This document shows positions 8,437 to 17,068 of a stretch of 64,000 bases of DNA, one piece after another. The notes beneath the pieces are model-generated. The model made no database searches, was not told the DNA's origin, and was given only the letters and a program-made list of their open reading frames with translations. A program made the position numbers and the translations under genes. Positions within the stretch are counted from its first letter, which is position 1; each line of letters starts with the position of its first letter. Where the stretch lies: the NCBI RefSeq assembly GCF_000735605.1, contig NZ_JPKG01000023.1:28501-92500 (forward strand), read 5' to 3'. The stretch comes from Allobosea sp. LC85 (GTDB taxonomy: Bacteria; Pseudomonadota; Alphaproteobacteria; Rhizobiales; Beijerinckiaceae).

Positions 8437-9350
8437 CGATCAAGGCTGAGGGCGGGCACGCGTCGCGCCCGATTTTGTTCCAATATTACATTAGCCATGA
8501 TCGCGACGACGACAAGGGCGCCACCAGCATATTGCAGCGTCCCGACCCGCTCGCCGAGCATCACAGCCGCGATCCCGACGGCAAAGACCGGCTCGGCACA
8601 AAAGGTGAGGGCAGCGGGGCCGGGCGCGACGCGGGCCAATGCCATCACCTGGAACAGGAAGCCGACGAGATAGCCGCCAATGGTGATGGCGACGGCCAGC
8701 GGTGCCAAGGCCAGCGCGCTCGGAGGCGCAAAGCCACCGACGAAGGCGAGGATGCCCGCCGTCACCGGCAGGATGAGCAGATGCGACCAGAACAGCTTTG
8801 GCGCGAGCGGCGTCGCGGCGCAGGCCGAGCCTGCGAAGAACTGCGCCGCCGCCGCGAGGCTGGCCGCGAGCGCGAGCGCAAGCCCGCGCGGATCGAGGCC
8901 ATGCAGATCGGGTCCGACGACCATGCCGACGCCGAGAAAGGCGGCGAGCGCCACGGCAAGCCGGTCAAGGCCGAAACGCGCAGGCGTCAGCAGCGGCTCG
9001 GCGAGGACGATGATGACCGGGTAGGTGTAGAAAATGACGGCGGCAACGGTCACGGGCAGGAAGGCGACCGATGACAAATAGGCCGAGCCGACGAGAGCGC
9101 TGGTCAGGCCGAAGGCAAGCAGCGCCCGGTATTGGTCGCGCGGGACCCGGAAGCTCGCGCGCAGGAGCCAGGCGGCACCGGCCACCAGCGCCAGCATGAT
9201 GAAAACCCGGTAGAAGACCAGCAACGGCCCGCTCAGGCCGGCCTGGCCTGCGAGCTGGGCCGAGACGATGTTGCTGCCATAGGCGGCAGCCGAGGCAAGC
9301 GCCAGGGCGATGCCTTGTCGACTGGCGGTGCGGGCGGCCTCTGCGCGCAC
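8433..9350 (-). CDS. EamA/DMT-family transporter
   Basis: Inner-membrane protein of 305 residues made of two EamA repeats, about ten hydrophobic helices in all (ALALASAAAYGSNIVSAQLAG at the start and GTLQYAGGALVVVAIMANV at the end). DMT-family members export amino acids or other small metabolites; the substrate here is unknown. The start is probably GTG 9350, with a GGAGG site very close upstream. The gene lies 10 bp after dacA and overlaps cobW, so the three minus-strand genes form one transcription unit. Confidence 0.85.
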   Translation of the reverse strand: MRAEAARTASRQGIALALASAAAYGSNIVSAQLAGQAGLSGPLLVFYRVFIMLALVAGAAWLLRASFRVPRDQYRALLAFGLTSALVGSAYLSSVAFLPVTVAAVIFYTYPVIIVLAEPLLTPARFGLDRLAVALAAFLGVGMVVGPDLHGLDPRGLALALAASLAAAAQFFAGSACAATPLAPKLFWSHLLILPVTAGILAFVGGFAPPSALALAPLAVAITIGGYLVGFLFQVMALARVAPGPAALTFCAEPVFAVGIAAVMLGERVGTLQYAGGALVVVAIMANVILEQNRARRVPALSLDR

Positions 9351-9360
9351 CCTCCAGGAC

Positions 9361-10944
9361 TCAGGCGTCGTCGTTCACTTTGGCCTTCGGCTTGACGGGG
9401 GGCTTGACCGCGCCCGTGCGGGCGGGCTGAGGCTTGGGCTCGCTCTGGCCCGGTTTGGTCTTGGCCTTCGATGCCGCTTCCGGCTTGGCCTTCGCCGCCG
9501 CGTCGGGCTTGGCCGGTGTCGGCCTTGCCGGCGGGCGGGCCACCTGTTTGATGCCTGCGGCCGAGCCTGGGCGCAGGCTGGACGCGGCAGCCGCGCCGGG
9601 CCGGATCGCGCCCTGCAGCTTCAAGGGGCCGCTCTGGAAGGCATTCGACGGAAGCTGGACCTCCTCGCTGCTCGGAGCGAAGGCAGTCGTCCCGCGTGGA
9701 ATGGCGCCATTGCTCGAAGCGGTGCGTGTCGCAGGGCCAGCTGCTACACCGGCGGAAACCGGGGCTCCCGGCATAATGACCGGGGGGGCTCCGCGAGCGA
9801 ACTGCGTGTCTGGCCGCGCCGTGGCGTTGGCGGCGAGCGGGGCGGAAGCAGAGCCCGGCGTGCGGCCGAAGGAAACCTGTACCGGTGTCATCGGCGCGCG
9901 CGGCCCAAGCGTAATCCGGCCGGAGGGCGTGCGCATCAGCAAGGCGCCTGTGGCGCGAGCCTGCGGCTGGGGGCCGCCGAAGCGTTCGCTCATGGCATTG
10001 TCGTTGCTGCTGCCGGATGCGGCACCGGCTGTGATGGGGCCGGACACATCGGAATCGTCCGCCAAAGCCACGCCGCCGCCTCTGCGACGAACCTCGTCAC
10101 AGATGTTGTAGGCGCGTCCGCCATTGCCGGAAGGCAGGCTGGCGATGGTGTAACCGGAGCCGCCCCATTTCGAGAAGCCGTCATCGAGCAACTGCGCCGC
10201 CTTGACGGTGCGTTCGGAGGCGGACACCGCACCCAGCACGACGGCGATCAGCGTGCGACCACCGCGCGTCGCCGTCGCCACGACGTTGAAGCCCGAGGCG
10301 CAGACGAATCCGGTCTTCATGCCGGAGATGCCGGAATAGCGTCCGACGAGGCCGTTGGTGTTCTGCAGGACCTGCTTGCCGAGTTGAACCGAGCCGGTGT
10401 TCCAGTAATCGGAATAGTCCGGGAATTCGCGCATCAGCGCCATGGCGAGAACCGCGAGATCGCGGGCGCTGACCTGCTGGTTCGGATCATGCCAGCCGTT
10501 CGGGTTGGTGAAGACCGTGTCATTCATGCCGAGCCGCTGGGCTTCAGCGTTCATCATTCCGACGAACGTCTCGACATCGCCGCCGACGCCCTCGGCAATG
10601 ACATAGGCGATGTCGTTGGCCGATTTCACCATCATGATGCGCAGGGCGTTGTCGAGCGTGACCTCCTGCCCGGCACGGATATAGACTTTGACGCGCGGCT
10701 GGCTCGCGGCCCGCTTCGAGGCGGGGATCGCCGTTTCAAGCCCGAGCTTGCCGGCCCGCACCGCCTTGAGCGCGAGATAGGCCGTCATCATCTTCGTGGT
10801 CGAGGCCGGATGCCAGGCCTGGCTGGCATTCTCGCTGGAGAGAACGGCGCCGCTGGACGCATCGACTACCAGACTCGTGCCGGCGAGGGCCGGAGCGCTG
10901 ACGGACAGGGCAAGGGCGAGGACAGCGAGACGGGGAACGTTCAT
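9361..10944 (-). CDS. D-alanyl-D-alanine carboxypeptidase (penicillin-binding protein, S11 family)
   Basis: Removes the terminal D-Ala from peptidoglycan stem peptides in the periplasm. From ATG 10944 the 527-residue product has a signal peptide (LAVLALALSVSAPALAG), then the three S11 active-site motifs: STTK, SAN (in VKSANDIAY) and KTG (in SGMKTGFVC). The last 200 residues are low complexity, rich in Ala, Pro and Lys (ending KPKAKVNDDA), a tail common in alphaproteobacterial homologues and possibly wall-associated. The open frame continues upstream to 11439, but that stretch lies in the divergent promoter region and is not needed. Identity is secure. Confidence 0.93.
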   Translation of the reverse strand: MNVPRLAVLALALSVSAPALAGTSLVVDASSGAVLSSENASQAWHPASTTKMMTAYLALKAVRAGKLGLETAIPASKRAASQPRVKVYIRAGQEVTLDNALRIMMVKSANDIAYVIAEGVGGDVETFVGMMNAEAQRLGMNDTVFTNPNGWHDPNQQVSARDLAVLAMALMREFPDYSDYWNTGSVQLGKQVLQNTNGLVGRYSGISGMKTGFVCASGFNVVATATRGGRTLIAVVLGAVSASERTVKAAQLLDDGFSKWGGSGYTIASLPSGNGGRAYNICDEVRRRGGGVALADDSDVSGPITAGAASGSSNDNAMSERFGGPQPQARATGALLMRTPSGRITLGPRAPMTPVQVSFGRTPGSASAPLAANATARPDTQFARGAPPVIMPGAPVSAGVAAGPATRTASSNGAIPRGTTAFAPSSEEVQLPSNAFQSGPLKLQGAIRPGAAAASSLRPGSAAGIKQVARPPARPTPAKPDAAAKAKPEAASKAKTKPGQSEPKPQPARTGAVKPPVKPKAKVNDDA

Positions 10945-11083
10945 CGGGCGGGTCTTGAACCTGTCTGGACGAGGGTTGAAGGCGCAGGGTTCAACGCGAC
11001 GCGTGCGGCATTTTCGAGACGGAGCGGCCGATCGGCCCGCCCATGGATGCATACCTACCCCCAGCGGAGCGATTTGCCTAGTC

Positions 11084-12037
11084 ATGTCGGGCGGCCGTAA
11101 AGCCTTGGTCACATTTTCAGCCCCGGATGCCCGCGTGAGCTTTACCCTCTTCTGGATCCCGGCCACGATCGTCGCCTCGCTGCTGCAGACGGCGCGAAAC
11201 CTCACCCAGCGCTCGCTGACGGAGGTGATCGGCGTCGTCGGCGCGACGCAGGTGCGCTTCCTGTTCGGCCTACCCTTCGCGCTGCTATTTCTGCTTCTCG
11301 TCTGTCTCGGCCTGGGGCGGCTGCCGCCGCAGATCAGCCTTGCCACGCTCGGCATCACCAGTTGGGGCGCGCTGACCCAGATCGCGGCCACGGCCCTGAT
11401 GTTGGCAGCGATGCGAGAGCGCTCCTTCGCCGTGACCACCGCCTATACCAAGACGGAGCCGGTCCAGGTGGCGATCTTCGGAGCGCTGCTGCTCGGTGAT
11501 GCGCTGAGCCCGGCGAAATTCGCTGCAATCGTGATCGCAACGGCTGGCGTCGTCCTGGTTTCCTGGAAGCCGGGCGAGAAGCTGAGCCGGGCGGGCCTGC
11601 GCCCAGCGCTGCTCGGTATCGGTTCAGGCGCCTGCTTCGCACTGTCGGCCATCGGCTATCGCGGCGCGATCCAGTCTCTGCCGGATGGCGACTTCCTGAT
11701 CCGGGCGACGACGACCCTGGCCCTGGGGCTGGGCCTGCAGACGCTGATCCTGACGCTCTACATGCTGATCGCCAACCGCAAGGCGCTGGTCCTGAGCCTG
11801 AAGAACTGGCGCCGGTCGCTGACGGCGGGTTTCCTTGGGGCGGCGGCATCGCAGTTCTGGTTCATCGGCTTCTCGCTGACGACAGCGGCCAACGTCCGGA
11901 CCCTGGCGCTGATCGAGGTGCCTCTGGCTCAGATCGCCTCGCGCAAGATGTTCTCGGAAGGCACGACGCGGCGCGAACTTTTGGGAATGGCAATGATCGT
12001 CTTCGGTGTCGGCCTGCTCCTGATGCTGGCGATCTAG
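11084..12037 (+). CDS. EamA-like multidrug/metabolite transporter
   Basis: Hydrophobic protein of about 317 residues with roughly ten membrane helices in two EamA-like halves (FTLFWIPATIVASLLQTARN... and a C-terminal helix ending IVFGVGLLLMLAI). Two starts are possible: ATG 11084, with a distant GGAG, or GTG 11135, which begins right before the first helix. The longer form is listed. It diverges from dacA across about 140 bp. The substrate is unknown, and the protein is only distantly like the EamA protein at 8433-9350. Confidence 0.82.
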   Translation: MSGGRKALVTFSAPDARVSFTLFWIPATIVASLLQTARNLTQRSLTEVIGVVGATQVRFLFGLPFALLFLLLVCLGLGRLPPQISLATLGITSWGALTQIAATALMLAAMRERSFAVTTAYTKTEPVQVAIFGALLLGDALSPAKFAAIVIATAGVVLVSWKPGEKLSRAGLRPALLGIGSGACFALSAIGYRGAIQSLPDGDFLIRATTTLALGLGLQTLILTLYMLIANRKALVLSLKNWRRSLTAGFLGAAASQFWFIGFSLTTAANVRTLALIEVPLAQIASRKMFSEGTTRRELLGMAMIVFGVGLLLMLAI

Positions 12038-12120
12038 CGGGAGCCGCCCCCGCTCCACGCCTCGTGGCGACCGCTTTCCGGACGAGGCCGATCATTGGAT
12101 GCCCGACAGGTTCGATCCAG

Positions 12121-12167
12121 CGCCGCCATTCGGTGGCTGATCGATGAACAGCCACCGAATGGCGGCG
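12121..12167. repeat. Perfect 19-bp inverted repeat (large hairpin)
   Basis: The arms 12121-12139 and 12149-12167 are exact reverse complements (CGCCGCCATTCGGTGGCTG), separated by a 9-base loop. The element lies in the 263-bp gap after the EamA-like gene and before arsR. There is no T-run after it in either direction, so it is not a classical intrinsic terminator. It could block 3' exonucleases on the EamA transcript, act as a Rho-associated terminator, or be a relic of a mobile element end. Confidence 0.7.
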
Positions 12168-12300
12168 AAGCTGCCTCTCCGCGCGACACGCCCAGTGGTT
12201 CTTGCGACCAAACTCGTGGCGCTTCCAGAGCGACTCGCTTGACCAACGCATAGCTCTGTAGTTATGAGTTCGATCAATAGCCAATGAGTTATGGGTCTCG

Positions 12301-12624
12301 ATGCTGAACACTCACGACGCGCTCTTCAGAACGCTCGCCGATCCGACGCGGCGGGGCATTTTCGAACGGCTGTGTCGAGAAGGTGAGCAGACGGTCGGGG
12401 CCTTGACGGCTCAAGCCGGGATCTCGCAACCGGCCGTCTCAAAGCATCTCGGCATTCTGAAACAGGCCGGGTTGGTGCGGGATCGCCATCAAGGGCGTCA
12501 GACGCATTATAGCGCGCAAATCGGCGCCCTGAGCCCGCTGATCGACTGGACGAACCAAATGACGGGGTTCTGGCAACGTAAATTCGATGACCTCGAAGAC
12601 CTGCTGAAGAGGATGGATCAATGA
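12301..12624 (+). CDS. ArsR-family winged-helix transcriptional regulator
   Basis: Small repressor-type protein of 107 residues with the classic ArsR winged helix (LADPTRRGIFERLCREGEQTV... AGISQPAVSKHLGILKQAGLV...RQTHYSA). No metal-binding Cys cluster of the ELCVC type is seen, so it is probably not an arsenic sensor. It is the first gene of a four-gene operon and overlaps the next start by four bases (ATGA). ArsR regulators paired with SRPBCC/AHSA1 proteins are very common in Hyphomicrobiales; this regulator probably controls its own operon. Confidence 0.92.
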   Translation: MLNTHDALFRTLADPTRRGIFERLCREGEQTVGALTAQAGISQPAVSKHLGILKQAGLVRDRHQGRQTHYSAQIGALSPLIDWTNQMTGFWQRKFDDLEDLLKRMDQ

Positions 12625-13031
12625 ATGAAACGTCGATCGAAACGCTCTCGGTCGTTGTCGAGCGTGAAATAGCCCATCCGCCGGAAAAGCTCTGGCGCGC
12701 TCTCACGCAACCGCATCTCATCGAGGAGTGGCTGATGAAGAACAACTTCAAGCCAGATGTGGGCCACCGGTTCAATCTCAGTGCGGACTGGGGCGTCGTC
12801 GACTGTCAAGTACAGGCGATCGAGCCGAACAAGACGCTGACCTACACGTGGAATACCAAGGATCTCGAGAGTGTCGTGACCTGGACGCTCATCCCGACGA
12901 GCACCGGGACCTTTCTGCGTATGGAGCAGGCGGGGTTCAGGCCGGACCAGCAGCCGTATTACCGGGGAGCGATGGCTGGCTGGCAGAGATTCCTTGGAAA
13001 TCTGGAAGAGGTCATGGCGCGGACGGACTGA
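12621..13031 (+). CDS. SRPBCC (AHSA1-like) domain protein
   Basis: A 136-residue protein with the START-like hydrophobic-pocket fold: the N-terminal VEREIAHPPEKLWRALTQPHLIEEWLMKN and the C-terminal helix MAGWQRFLGNLEEVMA are typical of the AHSA1/CalC group. It starts inside the stop codon of the ArsR gene, so translation is coupled. The ligand and role are unknown; in this operon type it is usually discussed as a ligand-binding or stress protein. Confidence 0.9.
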   Translation: MNETSIETLSVVVEREIAHPPEKLWRALTQPHLIEEWLMKNNFKPDVGHRFNLSADWGVVDCQVQAIEPNKTLTYTWNTKDLESVVTWTLIPTSTGTFLRMEQAGFRPDQQPYYRGAMAGWQRFLGNLEEVMARTD

Positions 13032-13079
13032 AGTCCGCGTCGCCCGATCCGCTGCACCATGCCTTCAGAGGAGGTTCCA

Positions 13080-13310
13080 ATGAATTGGAACGATTGGATT
13101 CGGCAAATCCACCGCTGGATGTCGATCATCTTTACTGTGGTCGTCATCGCCATCTTCATCGCCTTGGGTCTTGGGAAACAACCTGCCGAGTGGGTGTATT
13201 TCTTGCCGCTGTTCCCGCTCTTCGTGCTCCTGCCCACCGGGCTCTACATGTTCGTGCTGCCCTATGCCGCCAAATCGGGCGGCGGGCGACGCGCCGCCGG
13301 ACAGCAGTGA
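13080..13310 (+). CDS. Small two-helix membrane protein of the arsR operon
   Basis: A 76-residue protein beginning MNWNDWIRQIHRWMSI with two hydrophobic stretches (IIFTVVVIAIFIALGL and YFLPLFPLFVLLPTGLYMFVLPY) and a basic Gly-rich tail. ATG 13080 is placed just after a strong GAGGAGG site. The next start (ATG 13310) overlaps its stop, so it is part of the same operon. I do not recognise a named family. Confidence 0.8.
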   Translation: MNWNDWIRQIHRWMSIIFTVVVIAIFIALGLGKQPAEWVYFLPLFPLFVLLPTGLYMFVLPYAAKSGGGRRAAGQQ

Positions 13311-13825
13311 TGGCTGGGATGTCCAAGAAGCCGGCGCAGGTTACAGAGAACGAGACGGCCGCGCGGGTTGCCGAGAAGGGGGCCAGGCCGCGTAAATCGG
13401 CGCTGAAGGCGCCGTCGGGCGAAGTCGTCCTCCTCTCGGGTGGCAATCCCCAGATTGCCAAGGGCTATGGTGATGCGCCCGTGCAGGCCTATATCGCGGC
13501 CATGCCGGGCTGGAAAAGCGATGTCGGACGCCGCCTCGATGCCATCATCGAACGCACCGTCCCCGGCGTGCGCAAGGCGGTCAAATGGAATTCACCCTTC
13601 TACGGAGTCGAGGACCAGGACCAAGGCTGGTTCCTCAGCTTTCATTGCATGACGAAATACGTGAAAGTGGCGTTCTTCCGCGGCGCGTCGCTGCTTCCTG
13701 TTCCGCCCGGTGCGTCCAAGCAGAAGGACGTACGCTATCTCGACATTCATGAGGGCGAGCTCAATGAGGCGCAGTTCGCTGCCTGGGCGAAACAAGCCAG
13801 CCAACTGCCCGGCGAAAAAATGTGA
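13310..13825 (+). CDS. DUF1801 domain protein
   Basis: A 171-residue cytosolic protein whose central part (YIAAMPGWKSDVGRRLDAIIERTVPGVRKAVKWNSPFYG) matches the DUF1801 (YdhG-like) fold. The first 45 residues are basic and Ala/Lys-rich and probably disordered. ATG 13310 overlaps the preceding stop (TGATGG). DUF1801 proteins often accompany ArsR-SRPBCC pairs; the function is not known. It is the last gene of the operon. Confidence 0.88.
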   Translation: MAGMSKKPAQVTENETAARVAEKGARPRKSALKAPSGEVVLLSGGNPQIAKGYGDAPVQAYIAAMPGWKSDVGRRLDAIIERTVPGVRKAVKWNSPFYGVEDQDQGWFLSFHCMTKYVKVAFFRGASLLPVPPGASKQKDVRYLDIHEGELNEAQFAAWAKQASQLPGEKM

Positions 13826-13990
13826 GCGGCCAGACAGCAGTGGAGGCGAGAGCTTGCTCCACCCCGCGAGAGTGACGAAACTCCCAGCCCGCCGACGCAC
13901 GGCCCACTCGTAAGCGTCGTTGCGCCGAGTGTGATGTCCGTCGTGCCTTTGTCTCCCAGACGCGCGATGCGTGAACGGAGCTAACTCATT

Positions 13991-14140
13991 TCAGTCCTGA
14001 TCTACGCCGATTGCGCGCTTCCAAGCGCGGTCGATCACCTCGGCGCAGGCCATCGCCAACGCGAGGATCGCGGTCAGAAGAATCAGCGCGAGTGTGACCC
14101 AGAACGGGTTGGCCAGAAACGCGCTCCACAGTTCGCTCAT
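13991..14140 (-). CDS. Small single-pass membrane protein (49 residues)
   Basis: The product starts MSELWSAFLANPFWVTLALI and contains one long hydrophobic segment, with a charged C-terminus AEVIDRAWKRAIGVDQD. A strong purine-rich site (GAGGGGAG) lies just before tandem ATG codons at 14143 and 14140; the second gives better spacing. The longer frame starting at 14281 would run through the promoter region of the divergent thiolase gene and is less likely. No homologous family is recognised. It stands alone between the DUF1801 operon and the thiolase. Confidence 0.6.
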   Translation of the reverse strand: MSELWSAFLANPFWVTLALILLTAILALAMACAEVIDRAWKRAIGVDQD

Positions 14141-14298
14141 CATCTCCCCTCGCGAATGGCAACACACTATATCGTTCTGAGCGGGCTTCGCGGTCAGTCC
14201 CCCTTTCTGCGCACGGCCGGATTGCGCTGTTTCCGGCTTGAACGATACCGTGCTCGGGCGCAGATAAGTGTAACTGCACATTACTCTGAGAGGTCGTC

Positions 14299-15468
14299 AT
14301 GAGCGCTGCAATCGTCGGCTGGGCCCACACGCCGTTCGGCAAGCAGGATGCCGAAACCATCGAGAGCCTGATCGTCCGCGTGGCGACCGACGCGCTGGTC
14401 GATGCGGGCATTACCGCCGAACAGGTCGATGAGATCGTTCTCGGCCACTACAATGCTGGCTTCTCTGCCCAGGATTTCACCGCCTCGCTCGTGTTGCAGG
14501 CGGACCCGGCGCTGCGCTTCAAGCCGACGACGCGGGTCGAGAATGCCTGCGCCACCGGCTCGGCCGCGGTGCACCAGGGCGTGCGCGCCATCAAGGCCGG
14601 CGACGCCAAGATCGTGCTCGTCGTCGGCGTCGAACAGATGACCAAGACGCCCTCGGCCGATATCGGCAAATTCCTGCTCAAGGCTTCCTATCTGCCGGAA
14701 GATGGCGAGACACCCGGTGGCTTCGCCGGTGTATTCGGCAAGATTGCCGCCGCCTATTTCCAGCGCCATGGCGATCAGTCGGATGCGCTCGCGATGATCG
14801 CGGCCAAGAACCACAAGAATGGCGTCGCGAACCCCTATGCGCAGATGCGCAAGGATCTCGGCTTCGCTTTCTGCCGCGAGGAGAGCGAGAAGAATCCCTA
14901 TGTCGCCGGGCCGCTGAAGCGCACCGATTGTTCCCTGGTCTCGGACGGCGCTGCCGCGCTCGTGCTGGCCGATCAGGCGACTGCGATGGAAATGCGCCGC
15001 GCTGTCGGCTTCCGCGGCTTGGCCCATGTCCAGGACTTCCTGCCGATGTCGAAGCGCGACATCCTCAAGTTCGACGGCTGCGCGGAAGCCTGGAGGAAGG
15101 CGCTCGGCGATGCCGGCGTCTCGCTGGACGATCTCTCCTTCGTCGAGACGCATGACTGCTTCACCGTCGCCGAACTGATCGAATACGAGGCGATGGGCCT
15201 GACCAAGGAAGGCGAGGGTGCCCGCGCCATCAAGGAAGGCTGGACGCAGAAGGACGGCAAGCTGCCGGTGAACGTTTCCGGCGGCCTGAAGGCCAAGGGC
15301 CACCCGATCGGCGCGACCGGCGTCTCGATGCATGTGCTTAGCGCCATGCAGCTCACCGGCGAGGCGCCCGAAGGCATGCAGGTCCAGGACGCCCGCCTGG
15401 GCGGTATCTTCAACATGGGTGGGGCTGCGGTCGCCAACTATGTCTCGGTGCTCGAGCGGATCAAGTGA
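14299..15468 (+). CDS. Thiolase-family protein (SCP2-thiolase-like acetyl-CoA acetyltransferase)
   Basis: A 389-residue thiolase. The nucleophilic Cys84 lies in VENACATGSAAVHQG, the catalytic His is in SGGLKAKGHPIGATG, and an HDCF motif (ETHDCFTVAELIE) is present. The C-terminal CxG motif of classical thiolases is absent (it reads GGIFNMGGAAVANY), which together with HDCF places it in the SCP2-thiolase branch, where the second Cys is supplied elsewhere. It may degrade a beta-ketoacyl-CoA, but the substrate is unknown. ATG 14299 follows GAGAGG at good spacing. The MFS gene begins 9 bp downstream and is probably co-transcribed. Confidence 0.9.
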   Translation: MSAAIVGWAHTPFGKQDAETIESLIVRVATDALVDAGITAEQVDEIVLGHYNAGFSAQDFTASLVLQADPALRFKPTTRVENACATGSAAVHQGVRAIKAGDAKIVLVVGVEQMTKTPSADIGKFLLKASYLPEDGETPGGFAGVFGKIAAAYFQRHGDQSDALAMIAAKNHKNGVANPYAQMRKDLGFAFCREESEKNPYVAGPLKRTDCSLVSDGAAALVLADQATAMEMRRAVGFRGLAHVQDFLPMSKRDILKFDGCAEAWRKALGDAGVSLDDLSFVETHDCFTVAELIEYEAMGLTKEGEGARAIKEGWTQKDGKLPVNVSGGLKAKGHPIGATGVSMHVLSAMQLTGEAPEGMQVQDARLGGIFNMGGAAVANYVSVLERIK

Positions 15469-15477
15469 CCGTCTGAC

Positions 15478-16674
15478 GTGACGATCTTCCTGGCGCTGCT
15501 GCCGGCCTATATCCTCTCGATCTTCTACCGGTCCTTCCTGAGCGTCATCGCCAACCCGGTGATGACGGATCTGGGGATCGGGCCGCGCGAGCTGGGTTTC
15601 CTGGGCGCGGCCTGGTTCATAACCTTCGCCCTGGCGCAGTTCCCGGTCGGCTGGGCGCTCGACCGGTTGGGGCCGCGCCGGACCGTCGCCGTGACGATGG
15701 CAATCGGCTCGGCCGGCGCTTTCCTCTTCGCGACAGCGACCCACGCCGTCACCGGCACGCTCGGCATGGCGATGATCGGGCTTGGTTGCTCGCCGATTTT
15801 CATGTCGGCGCTGTTCCTGTTCGCGCGCACGCAGGATCCCAAGCGCTTCGGGTTCCTGACTTCGGTCTTCATCGGGCTCGGCTCGATCGGCAACCTCGTC
15901 GGCGCCGCGCCGCTGGCGATCGCAGCTGCGCGCTTTGGCTGGCGGCCGTCGATGCTGGTCATGGCCGGCTGCTTTCTGGCCGCGGCGGTGTTCGCCGCAG
16001 CGCTTGTCCGCGATCCACCCCGAGCCAAGGCGGCTTCAGGCGGTCACGAAGGCCTGCTCAAGGGGCTGCGGAGCATTCTCGTGCTCCGTCCGCTCTGGCT
16101 GCTCGCGCCGATCACGGTCACCGGCTATGCGATCGTCGCGACGGTCCGCGGGCTCTGGATCGCGCCCTTCATGAGCGACGTGCACGGTTACGATGCGATC
16201 GCCAGCGGCCATGTCGCGACCGTGATGGCGCTGACCATGATCGCGGGCGCCTTCCTCTATGGCGGGCTCGAACAGCGGCTCGGCCGCAGCAAGCCGCTGG
16301 TCCTGTGGGGCACGGGGCTGACCGCGCTCTGTTTCATCGCCCTGGCGCTCTGGGGGAACACGCACGCGGCGCTGGCCATCGGCCTGTTCGCGCTGATCGG
16401 CGCGACGGGCTTCACCTATGCGGTGCTGATGGCGCATGCGCGGTTGTTCTTCCCCGAGCATCTGATCGGGCGCGGCATGACCTGCATCAATTTCCTGTTC
16501 ATTGCAGGCGCGGCGGCGATCCAGTCCGGCTCGGGCTGGTTCATCGCCGAGCAGCGCCAGGCCGGGCTCGATGCCGCGACGACCTTTGCCCATCTCCACT
16601 GGGGCTTTGCGGCGCTGCTGCTCGTCCCGAGCGCGATCTACGCCTTCACACCGGAGCGCCCGGTCAGGGCCTGA
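15478..16674 (+). CDS. MFS transporter
   Basis: Major-facilitator protein of 398 residues with about twelve hydrophobic helices. The MFS loop 2-3 signature is recognisable as GWALDRLGPRRTV, and the second-half equivalent is LEQRLGRSK. The start is GTG 15478, 9 bp after the thiolase stop. Pairing with an SCP2-type thiolase suggests transport of the acid or ketone that the thiolase pathway handles, but this is inference. It ends 5 bp before the convergent bolA gene. Confidence 0.87.
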   Translation: MTIFLALLPAYILSIFYRSFLSVIANPVMTDLGIGPRELGFLGAAWFITFALAQFPVGWALDRLGPRRTVAVTMAIGSAGAFLFATATHAVTGTLGMAMIGLGCSPIFMSALFLFARTQDPKRFGFLTSVFIGLGSIGNLVGAAPLAIAAARFGWRPSMLVMAGCFLAAAVFAAALVRDPPRAKAASGGHEGLLKGLRSILVLRPLWLLAPITVTGYAIVATVRGLWIAPFMSDVHGYDAIASGHVATVMALTMIAGAFLYGGLEQRLGRSKPLVLWGTGLTALCFIALALWGNTHAALAIGLFALIGATGFTYAVLMAHARLFFPEHLIGRGMTCINFLFIAGAAAIQSGSGWFIAEQRQAGLDAATTFAHLHWGFAALLLVPSAIYAFTPERPVRA

Positions 16675-16679
16675 TCGGC

Positions 16680-16952
16680 TCAGGCCTCGCCCGGTGCCTT
16701 GGCGACGATCGCCAGTGCGTGCACCCGATCGGCCAGTTCCTGGGCCAGCGCTGCGTTGACCAGGCGATGACGCTCCAGCCGGCTCTTTCCGGCAAAGGCG
16801 GAGGAGACGACCTCGACGCGAAAATGCGTCTCGCCGTCCTCGCGCCAGCCACCATGGCCCTGATGCTGATGCGATTCATCGATGACGCGCAGGTGCTCCG
16901 GCGCCAGCTCCGACTCGAGCTTGCTGGTGATGCGTTCCGCCATGCTGGTCAT
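16680..16952 (-). CDS. bolA: BolA-family protein
   Basis: A 90-residue protein with the class II KH-like BolA fold: RITSKLESELAPEHLRVIDESHQHQGH at the start and the helix-turn-helix-like RLERHRLVNAALAQEL near the end, including the conserved His in the NAAL..EL region. BolA proteins partner with monothiol glutaredoxins in Fe-S handling and can bind DNA. ATG 16952 has a GAGG at good spacing; MAERI at 16943 is an alternative start. It diverges from the M14 peptidase gene. Confidence 0.92.
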   Translation of the reverse strand: MTSMAERITSKLESELAPEHLRVIDESHQHQGHGGWREDGETHFRVEVVSSAFAGKSRLERHRLVNAALAQELADRVHALAIVAKAPGEA

Positions 16953-17068
16953 CTGTCGCCTCGTTCCGCTGGGCCGTCAGCAATCGCGGATTGCTTGTCC
17001 GGTCTTCGTCGCCGTTTCATAGTCGCCGCCTGGTGTCAGGTGAATGCGGCATTTCGCTGGAGGTTGGG

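Noticed and set aside
9310..11100. 596-codon plus-strand frame
   Set aside because: Antisense to dacA, which has all three active-site motifs; the shadow sequence is Gly/Arg/Ala-rich without a family.
12092..12277. Minus-strand small frame over the 19-bp palindrome
   Set aside because: No ribosome site and no protein-like pattern; it also crosses the hairpin.
14281..15744. 487-codon minus-strand frame
   Set aside because: Antisense to the thiolase gene and the MFS start; no motif.
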